A stretch of DNA of 64,000 bases from Anaerolineaceae bacterium (GCA_003598975.1 QZIJ01000020.1:1-64000); one strand, 5' to 3'. Counted from the stretch's first letter, positions 1-7,643 are shown. The notes: generated by a model from the sequence alone, not told the origin. Numbers and translations are program-made.

Positions 1-822
1 CGGGGCATTGACACTCCCGGATCGGATGACGGATACCCGTTCAGCATAGTTCCCTGCCTGAACGAACACAGTGCTCCCTGCTGTTACAGTATTCGCGGCT
101 TTCTGGATCGTCCGCCAGGGTTGCGCCTGGGTACCGGGATTGCTATCATTGCCAGATGTGCTGACATAGAATGATGCTGTTGATACAGGTGACGGGGTGG
201 CTGTCGCGGACGGGATGGGAGTGGGCAGGATACTCGTCGGCGTTGCTGTGGGAGAAGAGGTGGTGAAGAGAAGTACTTCATAATCCACCTTGGCATTATA
301 AGTGGCATTGCTGGAACGCAGAGATACTCGAATGGCTCCATTTTTATTGATGAATTGCCTCGGAGTCGGAATGGAAAAACTGAGGAGAGTCCATGTATTG
401 GGTCGGGAAACTCCGCCGTTGGTACCCACCTTTATCCAGGTTTGCGTTGTGAAATTATACAGAGACCATGTCCACCCTTGGGTGGCCTTCAACGGCCCGC
501 TGAAATTTACCACCAACTTCAACGTGCTGATGGTTGATTTCGGAACTCCAACTGGCAGTTGAAACGTCTGCACGCCGCGATAGACGCTCGCAGGTGTGTT
601 GAACGAAACGTATGTTGATGGATCGTTGTCGAGACCGGACTGTTCTTTGAGTCCGAGCACGCCCACAGATCGTATGGTTGAACTGCCTCGTTGAGTAGTG
701 TAAGCAATGGGGGCAATAACCCGACCTACCGCAGGTTCGGTTTGCGCACTTGCGATGTGCGTGCCTATAAGACTGAACACGATTGCGCCAATAAGCACCA
801 AAGACTTGATAGTTGTTTGCAT
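1..822 (-). CDS. Secreted beta-helix-like protein, 5' part only
   Basis: The minus-strand frame stays open from an ATG at 822 to the window edge (274 codons), so the C-terminal part is missing. Residues 1-26 form a signal peptide ending near ASA-QT. A beta-rich domain of about 180 residues follows, then a Thr/Pro/Ser linker. The last visible residues (FYVSTSGNDSNPGT..PWRTIQKA) match the opening of DUF1565/right-handed beta-helix repeat proteins. The protein is therefore probably exported and may bind or cleave surface polysaccharide, but the catalytic part lies outside the window. Only a weak ribosome site (AGAAAGG) precedes the ATG. I am confident of the coding frame and export, and moderately confident of the fold. 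Confidence 0.75.
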   Translation of the reverse strand, partial: MQTTIKSLVLIGAIVFSLIGTHIASAQTEPAVGRVIAPIAYTTQRGSSTIRSVGVLGLKEQSGLDNDPSTYVSFNTPASVYRGVQTFQLPVGVPKSTISTLKLVVNFSGPLKATQGWTWSLYNFTTQTWIKVGTNGGVSRPNTWTLLSFSIPTPRQFINKNGAIRVSLRSSNATYNAKVDYEVLLFTTSSPTATPTSILPTPIPSATATPSPVSTASFYVSTSGNDSNPGTQAQPWRTIQKAANTVTAGSTVFVQAGNYAERVSVIRSGSVNAP

Positions 823-1118
823 GATTTATTTTTTGCCTTTCTTGGCCACATCTTACCCGCTGAAATAGGGTGAACTGCATTACCAAAAGTCCTGTTTGCA
901 GAACTGTTGATTTTTGTTAATCCGTAATTCATATCGGAATACCTCGTCAAGCGGGTGAATTTCAGCTTCGATAATGCGGTGGTGACGGTCAACTCGTCAG
1001 CAGACGGTGGGAATTGGCAATGGAACGGCAACAAGTCAGACCACTGAACAAAGCGGGATATTGAGCGGGCATCCGGAATAAACTGGGTAAAACAGTACCC
1101 ATGTACTAGTTTTTCCTA
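823..1118. other. Intergenic region, divergent spacer
   Basis: This spacer lies between two divergently transcribed genes. I see no convincing gene in it. The only element of note is AAGTCAGACCA at 1033-1043, which matches 9 of 11 positions of the operator-like palindrome at 1157-1167 and could be a secondary regulator site. Confidence 0.5.
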
Positions 1119-1147
1119 TTGACTTGAAGGGAAAAAGTCCCTATACT
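1119..1147 (+). promoter_or_regulatory. Promoter of the ubiquitin-like operon
   Basis: The -35 box TTGACT (1119-1124) and -10 box TATACT (1142-1147) are separated by exactly 17 bases, a near-consensus sigma-70 promoter. Transcription would start near 1153-1155, about 30 bases before the E1 start codon. Confidence 0.85.
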
Positions 1148-1156
1148 GGCATTGTC

Positions 1157-1167
1157 TGGTCTGACCA
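1157..1167. promoter_or_regulatory. FadR/GntR-like operator TGGTCTGACCA
   Basis: This is a perfect palindrome (TGGTC-T-GACCA) just downstream of the predicted transcription start. FadR-subfamily GntR regulators recognise TGGT-N3-ACCA sites. The first gene of the operon carries a GntR-type winged helix, so autoregulation is the natural inference. Confidence 0.65.
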
Positions 1168-1182
1168 CCATACCACAAGCCT

Positions 1183-2823
1183 ATGATAAAAATTCAGCCT
1201 GTATCCCACCGAACTTTGGCAGAGTCTGCTGCCGCCAAGCTGACCGCATCCCTTTTGGATGGCAGTTTGCAACCCGGCGTGCAATTGCCCCCGGAGCGTG
1301 AGCTGATGACCCAGTTGGGCATCAGTCGCGCTACCCTGCGCGAGGCACTTAAATCGCTGGAAAAGAATCACCTGATCGAGTCGCGGCCGGGTGTTGGTTG
1401 GTTCGCTCGCGCCATAGACGAGTTGAACATGACCCAGGCGAAGGAAATGGCTGGGGGCGCGGCGACACAAGCCTCCCGTCCCGCGACGAGCGAGCCGCCG
1501 ACCGGCCCATTGCGAGTCCCCATCGCGCCGGAGAAGCCGATCCACATTCCCAATCTTAAAAAGGATCGCCTCGGTACGTTCGAATTTATTTCGTGGTGGG
1601 AGCGTGAAAAAGTGGCACAGGCGAAAGTAATGGTGATCGGCGCGGGCGCGCTGGGCAACGAGGTGATCAAGAATTTGTCGTTGATGGGTGTCGGCAACCT
1701 GTTTATTGTGGATTTCGACAAGATCGAGGCCGCCAACCTGAGCCGCTCGGTGTTGTTCCGCGAAACAGATAATAATCGCAGCAAGGCCGAGGTGGCCGCG
1801 GCGCGCGCAAAGTCTGTCAACCCGCAGGTGCATGTGCAATATTTGAACGGCGACGTGACCACGCAACTCGGGCTGGGAATTTTTCGCCGCATGGACGCGG
1901 TAATCGGTTGTCTCGATAATCGCGAGGCGCGGCTGGCGGTGAATCGTTTTTGTTATTGGGTGAACAAACCTTGGGTGGACGGTGCAATTCAGGAACTGCT
2001 TGGGCTGGTGCGCGTGTTCACGCCAGGGCAGGGTGCCTGTTACGAATGCACTCTCACCGAACAGGCACTGCGCGATCTGTCCATGCGATATTCCTGCCCG
2101 TTGCTGGCTCGTCAGAATATTTTGCTCGGCAAGGTGCCGACCACTCCGACCATTGCCTCGATCATCGGCGCGATGCAATCGCAGGAGGCGCTCAAACTGA
2201 TTCATGGCCTGCCTGTCGGGGCGGGCAAGGTGACGCATTTCAACGGCATGGTCAACGAGATGCACACTACGGCCTACTCGCCGCGTGATGATTGCGAGAG
2301 TCACTGGACTTACGGCGAGATCACGGAATTGCCCGCCCGCGCTGAGCGCACGACTCTGGCCGATCTGCTTCGCATCGCCCGCGCGGACCTGGGACCGGAC
2401 GCGATCATCGAACTCGACCAGGAACTGATCGTTTCTCTCGAATGCCCGAATTGCCACACCTTCGAAGAGACCCTCAAACCCTTGAGCGAAGTCAGTTTCG
2501 AGGCGGGGCATTGTCCCACCTGTGGCGTCCTGCGTGAATCTACGTTGACTCATGCCGTCAGCGGCGATGAGAAATTTTTGCATCGCACGCTGGCAAGTGT
2601 GGGGGTGCCTGCCCTGCACATCCTGCGCGCTCACAACGGAATCCAATATCGCTTCTACGAATTGACCGGCGATCTGCCCGAAGCGTTGCATTTCCGCCAC
2701 TTCGATCGGACGGGCGACGGGAATGGTTCGCCTGCGCGTGGACGCGTCCGTTTGAAGGGCGAAATCAAGTTGAAGGACGCGCCAAAGAGTCCCGCGCGCG
2801 GACGCGTGAAATTGCGCGGTTGA
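1183..2823 (+). CDS. GntR winged helix fused to E1-like UBL-activating enzyme
   Basis: This 546-residue protein should adenylate the C-terminal Gly of the operon's UBL and pass it to E2. Residues 1-78 are a GntR/FadR-type winged helix (LPPERELMTQLGISRATLREAL). A linker leads to a ThiF/E1 Rossmann domain at about 130-370 with GAGALGNE (153-160), VDFD (176-179), NLSRSVLFR (185-193), K201 and CLDN (243-246). Cys286 and Cys289 form CYEC. Cys305 in RYSCP is my candidate for the catalytic cysteine. A zinc-ribbon-like segment follows (CPNC 421-424, CPTC 444-447). The tail contains SPARGRV twice. The ATG at 1183 fits the promoter. A DNA-binding domain on an E1 is unusual. Confidence 0.9.
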   Translation: MIKIQPVSHRTLAESAAAKLTASLLDGSLQPGVQLPPERELMTQLGISRATLREALKSLEKNHLIESRPGVGWFARAIDELNMTQAKEMAGGAATQASRPATSEPPTGPLRVPIAPEKPIHIPNLKKDRLGTFEFISWWEREKVAQAKVMVIGAGALGNEVIKNLSLMGVGNLFIVDFDKIEAANLSRSVLFRETDNNRSKAEVAAARAKSVNPQVHVQYLNGDVTTQLGLGIFRRMDAVIGCLDNREARLAVNRFCYWVNKPWVDGAIQELLGLVRVFTPGQGACYECTLTEQALRDLSMRYSCPLLARQNILLGKVPTTPTIASIIGAMQSQEALKLIHGLPVGAGKVTHFNGMVNEMHTTAYSPRDDCESHWTYGEITELPARAERTTLADLLRIARADLGPDAIIELDQELIVSLECPNCHTFEETLKPLSEVSFEAGHCPTCGVLRESTLTHAVSGDEKFLHRTLASVGVPALHILRAHNGIQYRFYELTGDLPEALHFRHFDRTGDGNGSPARGRVRLKGEIKLKDAPKSPARGRVKLRG

Positions 2824-2837
2824 ATCCGCGAGTTGCC

Positions 2838-3698
2838 ATGTTTTCCCAAACTGCCACGATGAGCCAAATCCGTTCCTCCCACACTGCAACGCGGTCCGTT
2901 TTCTTTTTCAAATTGCTGTCGCTGTTCCTGTTGGTGATGGCCTTCGCGTCCGGGTTGATCCAACTCTTCCGTACCAAGCCCGATTATCCACTCTGGCTTC
3001 AGAATTGGTTTGCAGTGACAACGCTGGCGGTGGTCGCGGGATTTGGTTCGCGCTGGGTTTTGAATCGGCGCAGTGGTTTTATTCGTTTCGTTGTTGCGAT
3101 GGCAACTTATCTGAGCGGATTGCTATTACTGGGGTTTCTTTCCGAGTGGAAATACGGGATCGGCCCCCTTGAATTTTGGCCGAAGCAGATGGATGTGGAA
3201 GGACTGGCACAGGTTGGCGTTGGTCTCGTTGTTTTTCTGCTGGTCTTTCGAGCCTGGAAACGGCGCTCCCCAGCGGTTACCCAGGTAGTTGCTTCACCAC
3301 GCTCGATTCCAACGCCTGCTCCGAAAGTGGAAAGAACTCCAGCACGAAAGCCGACTCCTGCACCATCCAAAGTCTCGAATCGAAAACCGGTCCTTGGCTT
3401 TTTGAGATCCGCGCAGAAACCTGCCAAAAAGGCCCAGGCGGGAGGCATCCGCTCAAAGAAAACAGTCAAGCCCGGGCGCGCTGCGACTCCTGTCAGCCAG
3501 AAAAAAAGCAGGGGGTGGCGCGGCAGGCCCAAGGTCCAATTGGCGATCGTGGAGGAGCATCGCTGTCCGTTTTGTCTCGAACCAGTCAGCAGAGTCGATC
3601 CGCGCGGCGTGGTCGAATGTGACGTCTGCCATACCCTGCACCATAAGGACTGCTGGGAAATCACCGGCGTCTGCCAGGTGCCGCATTACAACTCTTGA
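2838..3698 (+). CDS. Membrane-anchored RING-like protein, E3 candidate
   Basis: The protein has several hydrophobic segments (about residues 20-145, probably four membrane spans). A Pro/Lys/Ala-rich linker follows, and then a C-terminal zinc domain. Counting from a TTG at 2820, the possible ligands are C249, C252, C267, C270, H275, C278, C285 and H289. This gives C-x2-C-x14-C-x2-C-x4-H-x2-C-x6-C-x3-H, which resembles the prokaryotic RING family 1. RING proteins act as E3 ligases by holding charged E2 near a target. Position between E1 and E2 supports that role. The start is uncertain: TTG 2820 overlaps the E1 stop, while ATG 2838 and ATG 2859 are alternatives. Confidence 0.82.
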   Translation: MFSQTATMSQIRSSHTATRSVFFFKLLSLFLLVMAFASGLIQLFRTKPDYPLWLQNWFAVTTLAVVAGFGSRWVLNRRSGFIRFVVAMATYLSGLLLLGFLSEWKYGIGPLEFWPKQMDVEGLAQVGVGLVVFLLVFRAWKRRSPAVTQVVASPRSIPTPAPKVERTPARKPTPAPSKVSNRKPVLGFLRSAQKPAKKAQAGGIRSKKTVKPGRAATPVSQKKSRGWRGRPKVQLAIVEEHRCPFCLEPVSRVDPRGVVECDVCHTLHHKDCWEITGVCQVPHYNS

Positions 3699-3708
3699 TG
3701 GAGGTAGC

Positions 3709-4596
3709 ATGCCTGATTTGAATGTGACGATCGTTTTGCCGAGCGGCGGGGCGCGGACTGCAGAAGTGCCCGATGACGTTTCGGTGCGGGACTTGTTGGC
3801 GGAGTTCGCTTCGCTGTTGCAACTTCCAACGGTCGGCCCAGACGGACGCCCGATGTCGTATCGACTCGACAGCAAGGCTCTTGGCCGCGAACTGAAGGAA
3901 GATGAAACCCTATCCGCCGCGGGCATCCCTAACGATGACCGCCTGATGCTGACCGCAGACATTACCGCGGGCGCAGGGCCATCTGTCGTAGCCGATAGCC
4001 CGCGCATGCGCCGCATGAAAGCGGACTATGAGTTGATGCAGGAACTCGCGGCGCGCAGTGACCTGATCTCGTTCAAGGCGATCTCGCCGCGCCCAAGCGT
4101 TCCGCCCGAGCGGTACATCGTGACGTTCAAGTGCAAGAGCATTATTGATGTGGATCGACAAGGCAACCCGAAATATGGACATACGCATCAAGTAGAGATT
4201 TACCTGCACAACCAGTATCCGCAACGCTGGCCGGGTATGAAGTGGATGACGCCCATCTGGCATCCGAACATCAATCACCTGAACGGTAGTGTCTGCATCG
4301 ACGCGGCCTGGTGGACAGCCAGTCGTTCGCTCGACCGACTCGTCATCATGCTGGGCGAGATGCTCCAGTGGAAGAACTTCCACGACGACCCGACCAAGCC
4401 GCCTTTTCCCTGGGATCCCGAGGCGGCGCGCTGGAGCCGCGAGTATCGCAAGAAGAACCCAAATGTCTTTCCACTCGATCAGCGCGAATTGATGCGCCCC
4501 GAGCGTGTAAAGTTGAGCACGTCTGCTTCGAAGCCTGCCGAGAAACCGAAGATCAGTTTCTTTAACAAACCAAAAACGAAGATTAAGTTGAAATAG
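3709..4596 (+). CDS. UBL-E2 fusion conjugating enzyme
   Basis: This is a 295-residue protein preceded by GGAGG. Residues 1-88 are a ubiquitin-like domain, 66 of 88 positions identical to the free UBL encoded next. Residues about 100-265 are an E2/UBC fold with the hallmark HPN (185-187) and the catalytic Cys196 in GSVCID, as in eukaryotic E2s. The C-terminal 30 residues are Lys-rich and end KTKIKLK. E2 accepts activated UBL from E1 as a thioester and transfers it to lysine. The built-in UBL continues past its TAG motif (residues 86-88), so it is not a free donor. It may bind E1 or E3, or be released by the JAMM protease. Confidence 0.93.
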   Translation: MPDLNVTIVLPSGGARTAEVPDDVSVRDLLAEFASLLQLPTVGPDGRPMSYRLDSKALGRELKEDETLSAAGIPNDDRLMLTADITAGAGPSVVADSPRMRRMKADYELMQELAARSDLISFKAISPRPSVPPERYIVTFKCKSIIDVDRQGNPKYGHTHQVEIYLHNQYPQRWPGMKWMTPIWHPNINHLNGSVCIDAAWWTASRSLDRLVIMLGEMLQWKNFHDDPTKPPFPWDPEAARWSREYRKKNPNVFPLDQRELMRPERVKLSTSASKPAEKPKISFFNKPKTKIKLK

Positions 4597-4661
4597 ATAA
4601 TTCCCCGCGGTGCACCGGTTTAGAAAGATTGAATCCAACCCATGAACAAAAGGAGTAAACC

Positions 4662-4928
4662 ATGTCTGACATCCCTGTTACCATCGTGCTTCCCTCTGGA
4701 GGCAGTCGCACGGCAGAAGTGCCTGACGATGTGCCGGTGAAGGAACTCATCCCCGAACTGACCACTTCGCTGGAATTGCCAACCACGGGTCCCGATGGAC
4801 GCCCGATGTCCTACCGTTTGGACAGCAAGGCGCTTGGCCGCGAACTGAAGGAAGAAGAGACCCTCAGCCAGGCCGCCATCCCGCAGAATGATCGTCTAAT
4901 GATGACGGCTGATGTGACCGCCGGCTAA
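4662..4928 (+). CDS. Free ubiquitin-like protein with exposed C-terminal Gly
   Basis: The 88-residue protein is only a beta-grasp UBL domain and ends ADVTAG, so a terminal glycine is available without processing. It resembles YukD/EsaB-type UBLs (my inference). The ribosome site AAAGGAG seven bases before the ATG is the strongest in the operon, which suits the modifier that must be most abundant. It is 75 percent identical to the N-terminal domain of the preceding E2, which points to a tandem duplication. The natural reading is that this is the conjugated modifier. Confidence 0.9.
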   Translation: MSDIPVTIVLPSGGSRTAEVPDDVPVKELIPELTTSLELPTTGPDGRPMSYRLDSKALGRELKEEETLSQAAIPQNDRLMMTADVTAG

Positions 4929-4945
4929 CCATGAACTGTCCCATT

Positions 4946-4976
4946 CCTCACCCGGTCTGTTTTTGACCGGGTGAGG
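4946..4976 (+). terminator. Intra-operon hairpin after the UBL gene
   Basis: CCTCACCCGGTC (4946-4957) and GACCGGGTGAGG (4965-4976) form a perfect 12-bp stem with a TGTTTTT loop. No T-run follows, so it is probably an mRNA-stabilising or processing structure or a partial attenuator rather than a full terminator. It overlaps the GTG at 4971, which argues against that codon as the JAMM start. Confidence 0.7.
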
Positions 4977-4991
4977 AAATCGGGAGCATCC

Positions 4992-5654
4992 ATGCCAACC
5001 AACTTCAAATTGGAACTCGAGCCGCCTGAGACGATGGAACCGTTTACCACCCCTCTGCCTGCAAAAAAAGCGCGTCGCTGGGACTCTCCTTATGACGCTC
5101 TCGGTCTGGAGCCTATCGTTTCGGTTTTCATGACCCAGCCTGCCTACAGTCGAATCTGCGTTCACTCTGTCAGCGACATGGACAATGAGGTGGGCGGCAT
5201 CATGGTGGGTGAGTGGTGTGCGGACGAGAATAGCGGTCGACATTTCATCGTTGTCGAACATGCCATCCCCGCGCAACATACGCGGCAGAGTAGTGTGCAT
5301 CTCACATTCACGCAGGACAGCCTGGTGGAGATCCACAATGAGATCGACACCCACTTCAAAGGCAAGAAGATCGTTGGCTGGTATCACACGCATCCACGTA
5401 TGGGAATTTTTCTGTCACATTACGACACCTGGCTTCATCAGCATTTTTTTCCCGAACCCTGGCAGGTGGCACTCGTGGTGGAACCACATTCTGCCAGCGG
5501 CGGGATTTTTATCCGCCAGCAGAATGGTCTTTTCGACCCGTCTCGTTATTTCGGCTTCCACGAACTGGATGGTAATTACGGAAGAACGATGGTCTTTTGG
5601 AAAAATCTATCCCTCCATGAAGAAAGCGAGGAAGGAGTGAATCACAATGAGTAG
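4992..5654 (+). CDS. JAMM/MPN+ metalloprotease, deconjugase candidate
   Basis: This 220-residue protein carries a complete JAMM zinc site: Glu66 (NEVGGIMVGE), His132 and His134 (YHTHP), Ser142 and Asp145, matching H-x-H-x7-S-x2-D. Enzymes of this class (Rpn11, AMSH, CBASS Cap3) cut isopeptide or UBL-tail bonds. Because the free UBL already ends in Gly, the main job is likely removal of UBL from targets, or release of the UBL from the E2 fusion. The start at ATG 4992 is chosen because GGGAG lies just upstream and the GTG at 4971 is inside a hairpin. The 3' end overlaps the FHA gene by 8 bases. Confidence 0.92.
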   Translation: MPTNFKLELEPPETMEPFTTPLPAKKARRWDSPYDALGLEPIVSVFMTQPAYSRICVHSVSDMDNEVGGIMVGEWCADENSGRHFIVVEHAIPAQHTRQSSVHLTFTQDSLVEIHNEIDTHFKGKKIVGWYHTHPRMGIFLSHYDTWLHQHFFPEPWQVALVVEPHSASGGIFIRQQNGLFDPSRYFGFHELDGNYGRTMVFWKNLSLHEESEEGVNHNE

Positions 5655-6504
5655 ACGAATGCGCACGTACTTTTATGCAGTCCTCGGCGCCATAGGTGGA
5701 CTCTTCGGCTGGCAGGTCAGTGACCGCCTTGGCCTTTCCTTTGCATCCAACCTGTATCTTAGCGAGGCCATCGTCGGCGCGTTGGTTGGTCTTTGCATTG
5801 GTCTCTTTATCGGAATCACCGAAGGCTTGCTCACGCGCAATCTGGTGCAGGCCGCGAGATCGGGATTGTTCAGCGGGATGCTTGGTCTCATCGCAGGCGC
5901 CATCGGGCTTCCGCTTGGTGAGTTTCTCTTCCAATTTGTGGGCGCGGGAATCCCTGGACGTGCGCTCGGTTGGGGTGTATTCGGCCTGCTGATCGGCCTG
6001 GCTGAAGGCGTGGTCGGCAAGAGTCAAATGTGGAAGGGCATGCTCGGCGGGTTGATTGGCGGCGCGCTGGGTGGCGCATTGCTTGAATATGTTCACACCC
6101 TGCTCAAAGATCCGCTGGTGGGCAAGGCCACTGGCCTCGTCCTGTTGGGAGCATCGGTTGGTGCGTTCATCTCGCTCATCGTTGTCCTGCTCTCGCGCGC
6201 CTGGCTCGAGGTCACCTCGGGCAAACTCAAAGGCGCGGAATTCATCCTCGACAAGTTTATGCGCGCGGGCGGTCCCGCCATCGCCATCGGCAGTTCGGCC
6301 CTCAAATCTGAGATCGTCTTTCCCGATCCCGACATCTCGCCGCAACATGCCATGCTCACGGGCGACGGAAAATCCTTCACTCTCAAAGACATGAGCATGT
6401 CTGGGACATTCATCAACGGGAAGAAGATCGAACGAACCCAACTTTCCAACGGACAGAAAATCCGCATGGGCAACACCGAGATGGTGTACCACGAGAAGAG
6501 GTAA
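5647..6504 (+). CDS. Polytopic membrane protein with C-terminal FHA domain
   Basis: This is a 285-residue protein. Residues 1-190 are a run of Gly-rich hydrophobic helices (about six spans, several glycine-zipper-like). Residues about 210-285 form an FHA domain with IGSS, DISPQHAML and MSGTFING, the usual phospho-threonine-binding loops. The FHA would face the cytoplasm and recruit phosphorylated partners. It overlaps the JAMM gene by 8 bases and is 2 bases from the VWA gene, so it belongs to the same operon. No Ser/Thr kinase is present in the window. Confidence 0.85.
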   Translation: MSRRMRTYFYAVLGAIGGLFGWQVSDRLGLSFASNLYLSEAIVGALVGLCIGLFIGITEGLLTRNLVQAARSGLFSGMLGLIAGAIGLPLGEFLFQFVGAGIPGRALGWGVFGLLIGLAEGVVGKSQMWKGMLGGLIGGALGGALLEYVHTLLKDPLVGKATGLVLLGASVGAFISLIVVLLSRAWLEVTSGKLKGAEFILDKFMRAGGPAIAIGSSALKSEIVFPDPDISPQHAMLTGDGKSFTLKDMSMSGTFINGKKIERTQLSNGQKIRMGNTEMVYHEKR

Positions 6505-6506
6505 CC

Positions 6507-7586
6507 ATGAACAAGACTCTCCGCCTCATTTTGACTTTCGGTCTGCTTCTGTCTCTGACGCTTTTGCCCCTTGCAAACGTTTGCGCGCAGGGTGAGCCAA
6601 CCGTCACTATTACACAGGTGGACACCTCCAAATTCCCCCAAGTCACTGTTTACATTTCTGTCACCGACGCGGCGGGTGAACCTGTCAACATATCGGCTTC
6701 CAGTTTGCAGGTCTATGAGAACGGCGTGTTGATGACGCCCACGGAAATTACCAACCAGGGCGAGATCGGCCCGCTAACGACACTCCTGGTGATTGATATT
6801 TCTGGAAGTATGTTCAATTCCAAAAAGATCGTCGGCGCGCAGAACGCCGCCAAAGCCTACGTGGAGCAGATGCGTCCCCAGGATCAGGCCGGGGTGATCA
6901 GTTTCAATACCGAAGTCAAAGTTGTTCAATCCGTGACAAGTGACCGCGCCGCGTTGATCGCGGCCATCGACTCGCTTGTGCCCGACCTCGACACGGCCAT
7001 GTTCGACGCTTTGTCGCAGGGCGTGAACACACTTGCTCCCATCGAAGGACGCAAGACCATCGTCCTCCTCAGTGATGGTCTTGATAACGTCAGCCAGAGC
7101 GGATTGGAGAATGTGATCAGCGCCATCGGCCCTGCAGGGTTGTCCATTTCAGCGATTGGCCTCGGCGATCCGAATCTGATGGGAACCAACAGCGGCCTCG
7201 ATGAACCTGCCTTGCAGGAACTTACAGATCGTGCGGGAGGCGTTTACCGCTTTGCCAGCGGACCCGACGCGCTGGTGGCTCTTTACGAGCAACTCGGACG
7301 AGCTCTTCAAGGTGAGTTCAGTTTCACCTACATTTCCCCATCCACGTTGCGGGATGGGGTGAACCGCGGCTTGACGGTCTCCATCAGCGACTCCTCGGTC
7401 AACAGCCAGTACAATCCAGGTGGCGTACTTCCTGAGGTTTCCAATAGTTCCCTGCCTCTCTTTGGCGGAATTCTCGCTGGCTTACTTCTCCTGCTTGGAT
7501 TGCCCTTTCTGTTCAGGCGCGGCAAAGGCGGTGACAAAGCAAAGGCGAAGAGTTCCTCTGCCAAGGGAAGAGTCAAACTCAAATAG
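6507..7586 (+). CDS. Secreted, membrane-anchored VWA-domain protein
   Basis: The 359-residue protein begins with a signal peptide (about 1-28). A beta domain follows, then a von Willebrand A domain with a MIDAS motif D97-I-S99-G-S101 and a later SDG segment. A single membrane helix lies near residues 313-335, and a short basic cytoplasmic tail ends AKGRVKLK. The VWA part should sit outside the cell and bind a ligand through a divalent metal. The tail matches the C-terminus of the operon's E1 (ARGRVKLRG), which suggests contact with the conjugation enzymes. It is the last gene before a terminator. Confidence 0.87.
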   Translation: MNKTLRLILTFGLLLSLTLLPLANVCAQGEPTVTITQVDTSKFPQVTVYISVTDAAGEPVNISASSLQVYENGVLMTPTEITNQGEIGPLTTLLVIDISGSMFNSKKIVGAQNAAKAYVEQMRPQDQAGVISFNTEVKVVQSVTSDRAALIAAIDSLVPDLDTAMFDALSQGVNTLAPIEGRKTIVLLSDGLDNVSQSGLENVISAIGPAGLSISAIGLGDPNLMGTNSGLDEPALQELTDRAGGVYRFASGPDALVALYEQLGRALQGEFSFTYISPSTLRDGVNRGLTVSISDSSVNSQYNPGGVLPEVSNSSLPLFGGILAGLLLLLGLPFLFRRGKGGDKAKAKSSSAKGRVKLK

Positions 7587-7594
7587 TGTGAATC

Positions 7595-7629
7595 AAAAAC
7601 TCCGAATTCAACTTGAACTCGGAGTTTTT
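7595..7629. terminator. Bidirectional terminator, UBL operon and lexA
   Basis: AAAAACTCCGA (7595-7605) pairs with TCGGAGTTTTT (7619-7629), leaving T-runs on both strands. It lies between the convergent VWA gene and lexA. Confidence 0.85.
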
Positions 7630-7643
7630 TCATTTGGCGAATA

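Noticed and set aside
1141-2889. Long minus-strand open frame of 582 codons opposite the E1 gene
   Set aside because: It mirrors the E1 coding frame, shows no domain, and has an Arg/His-rich composition typical of antisense shadows in GC-rich DNA.
4662-4928. YukD/EsaB of a type VII secretion system
   Set aside because: The UBL fold is similar, but no EssC/EccC ATPase or WXG100 gene is nearby, and it sits among conjugation enzymes.
4931-4966. Eleven-codon open frame between UBL and JAMM
   Set aside because: It overlaps the hairpin arm, has no ribosome site and is short enough to arise by chance.
4971-4991. GTG start for the JAMM protein
   Set aside because: It lies inside the hairpin and lacks a ribosome site, whereas ATG 4992 follows GGGAG.
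1183-7586. CBASS or Bil defence operon
   Set aside because: No cyclase or effector nuclease is present, and the set includes RING, FHA and VWA genes not typical of those systems. A defence role is not excluded.
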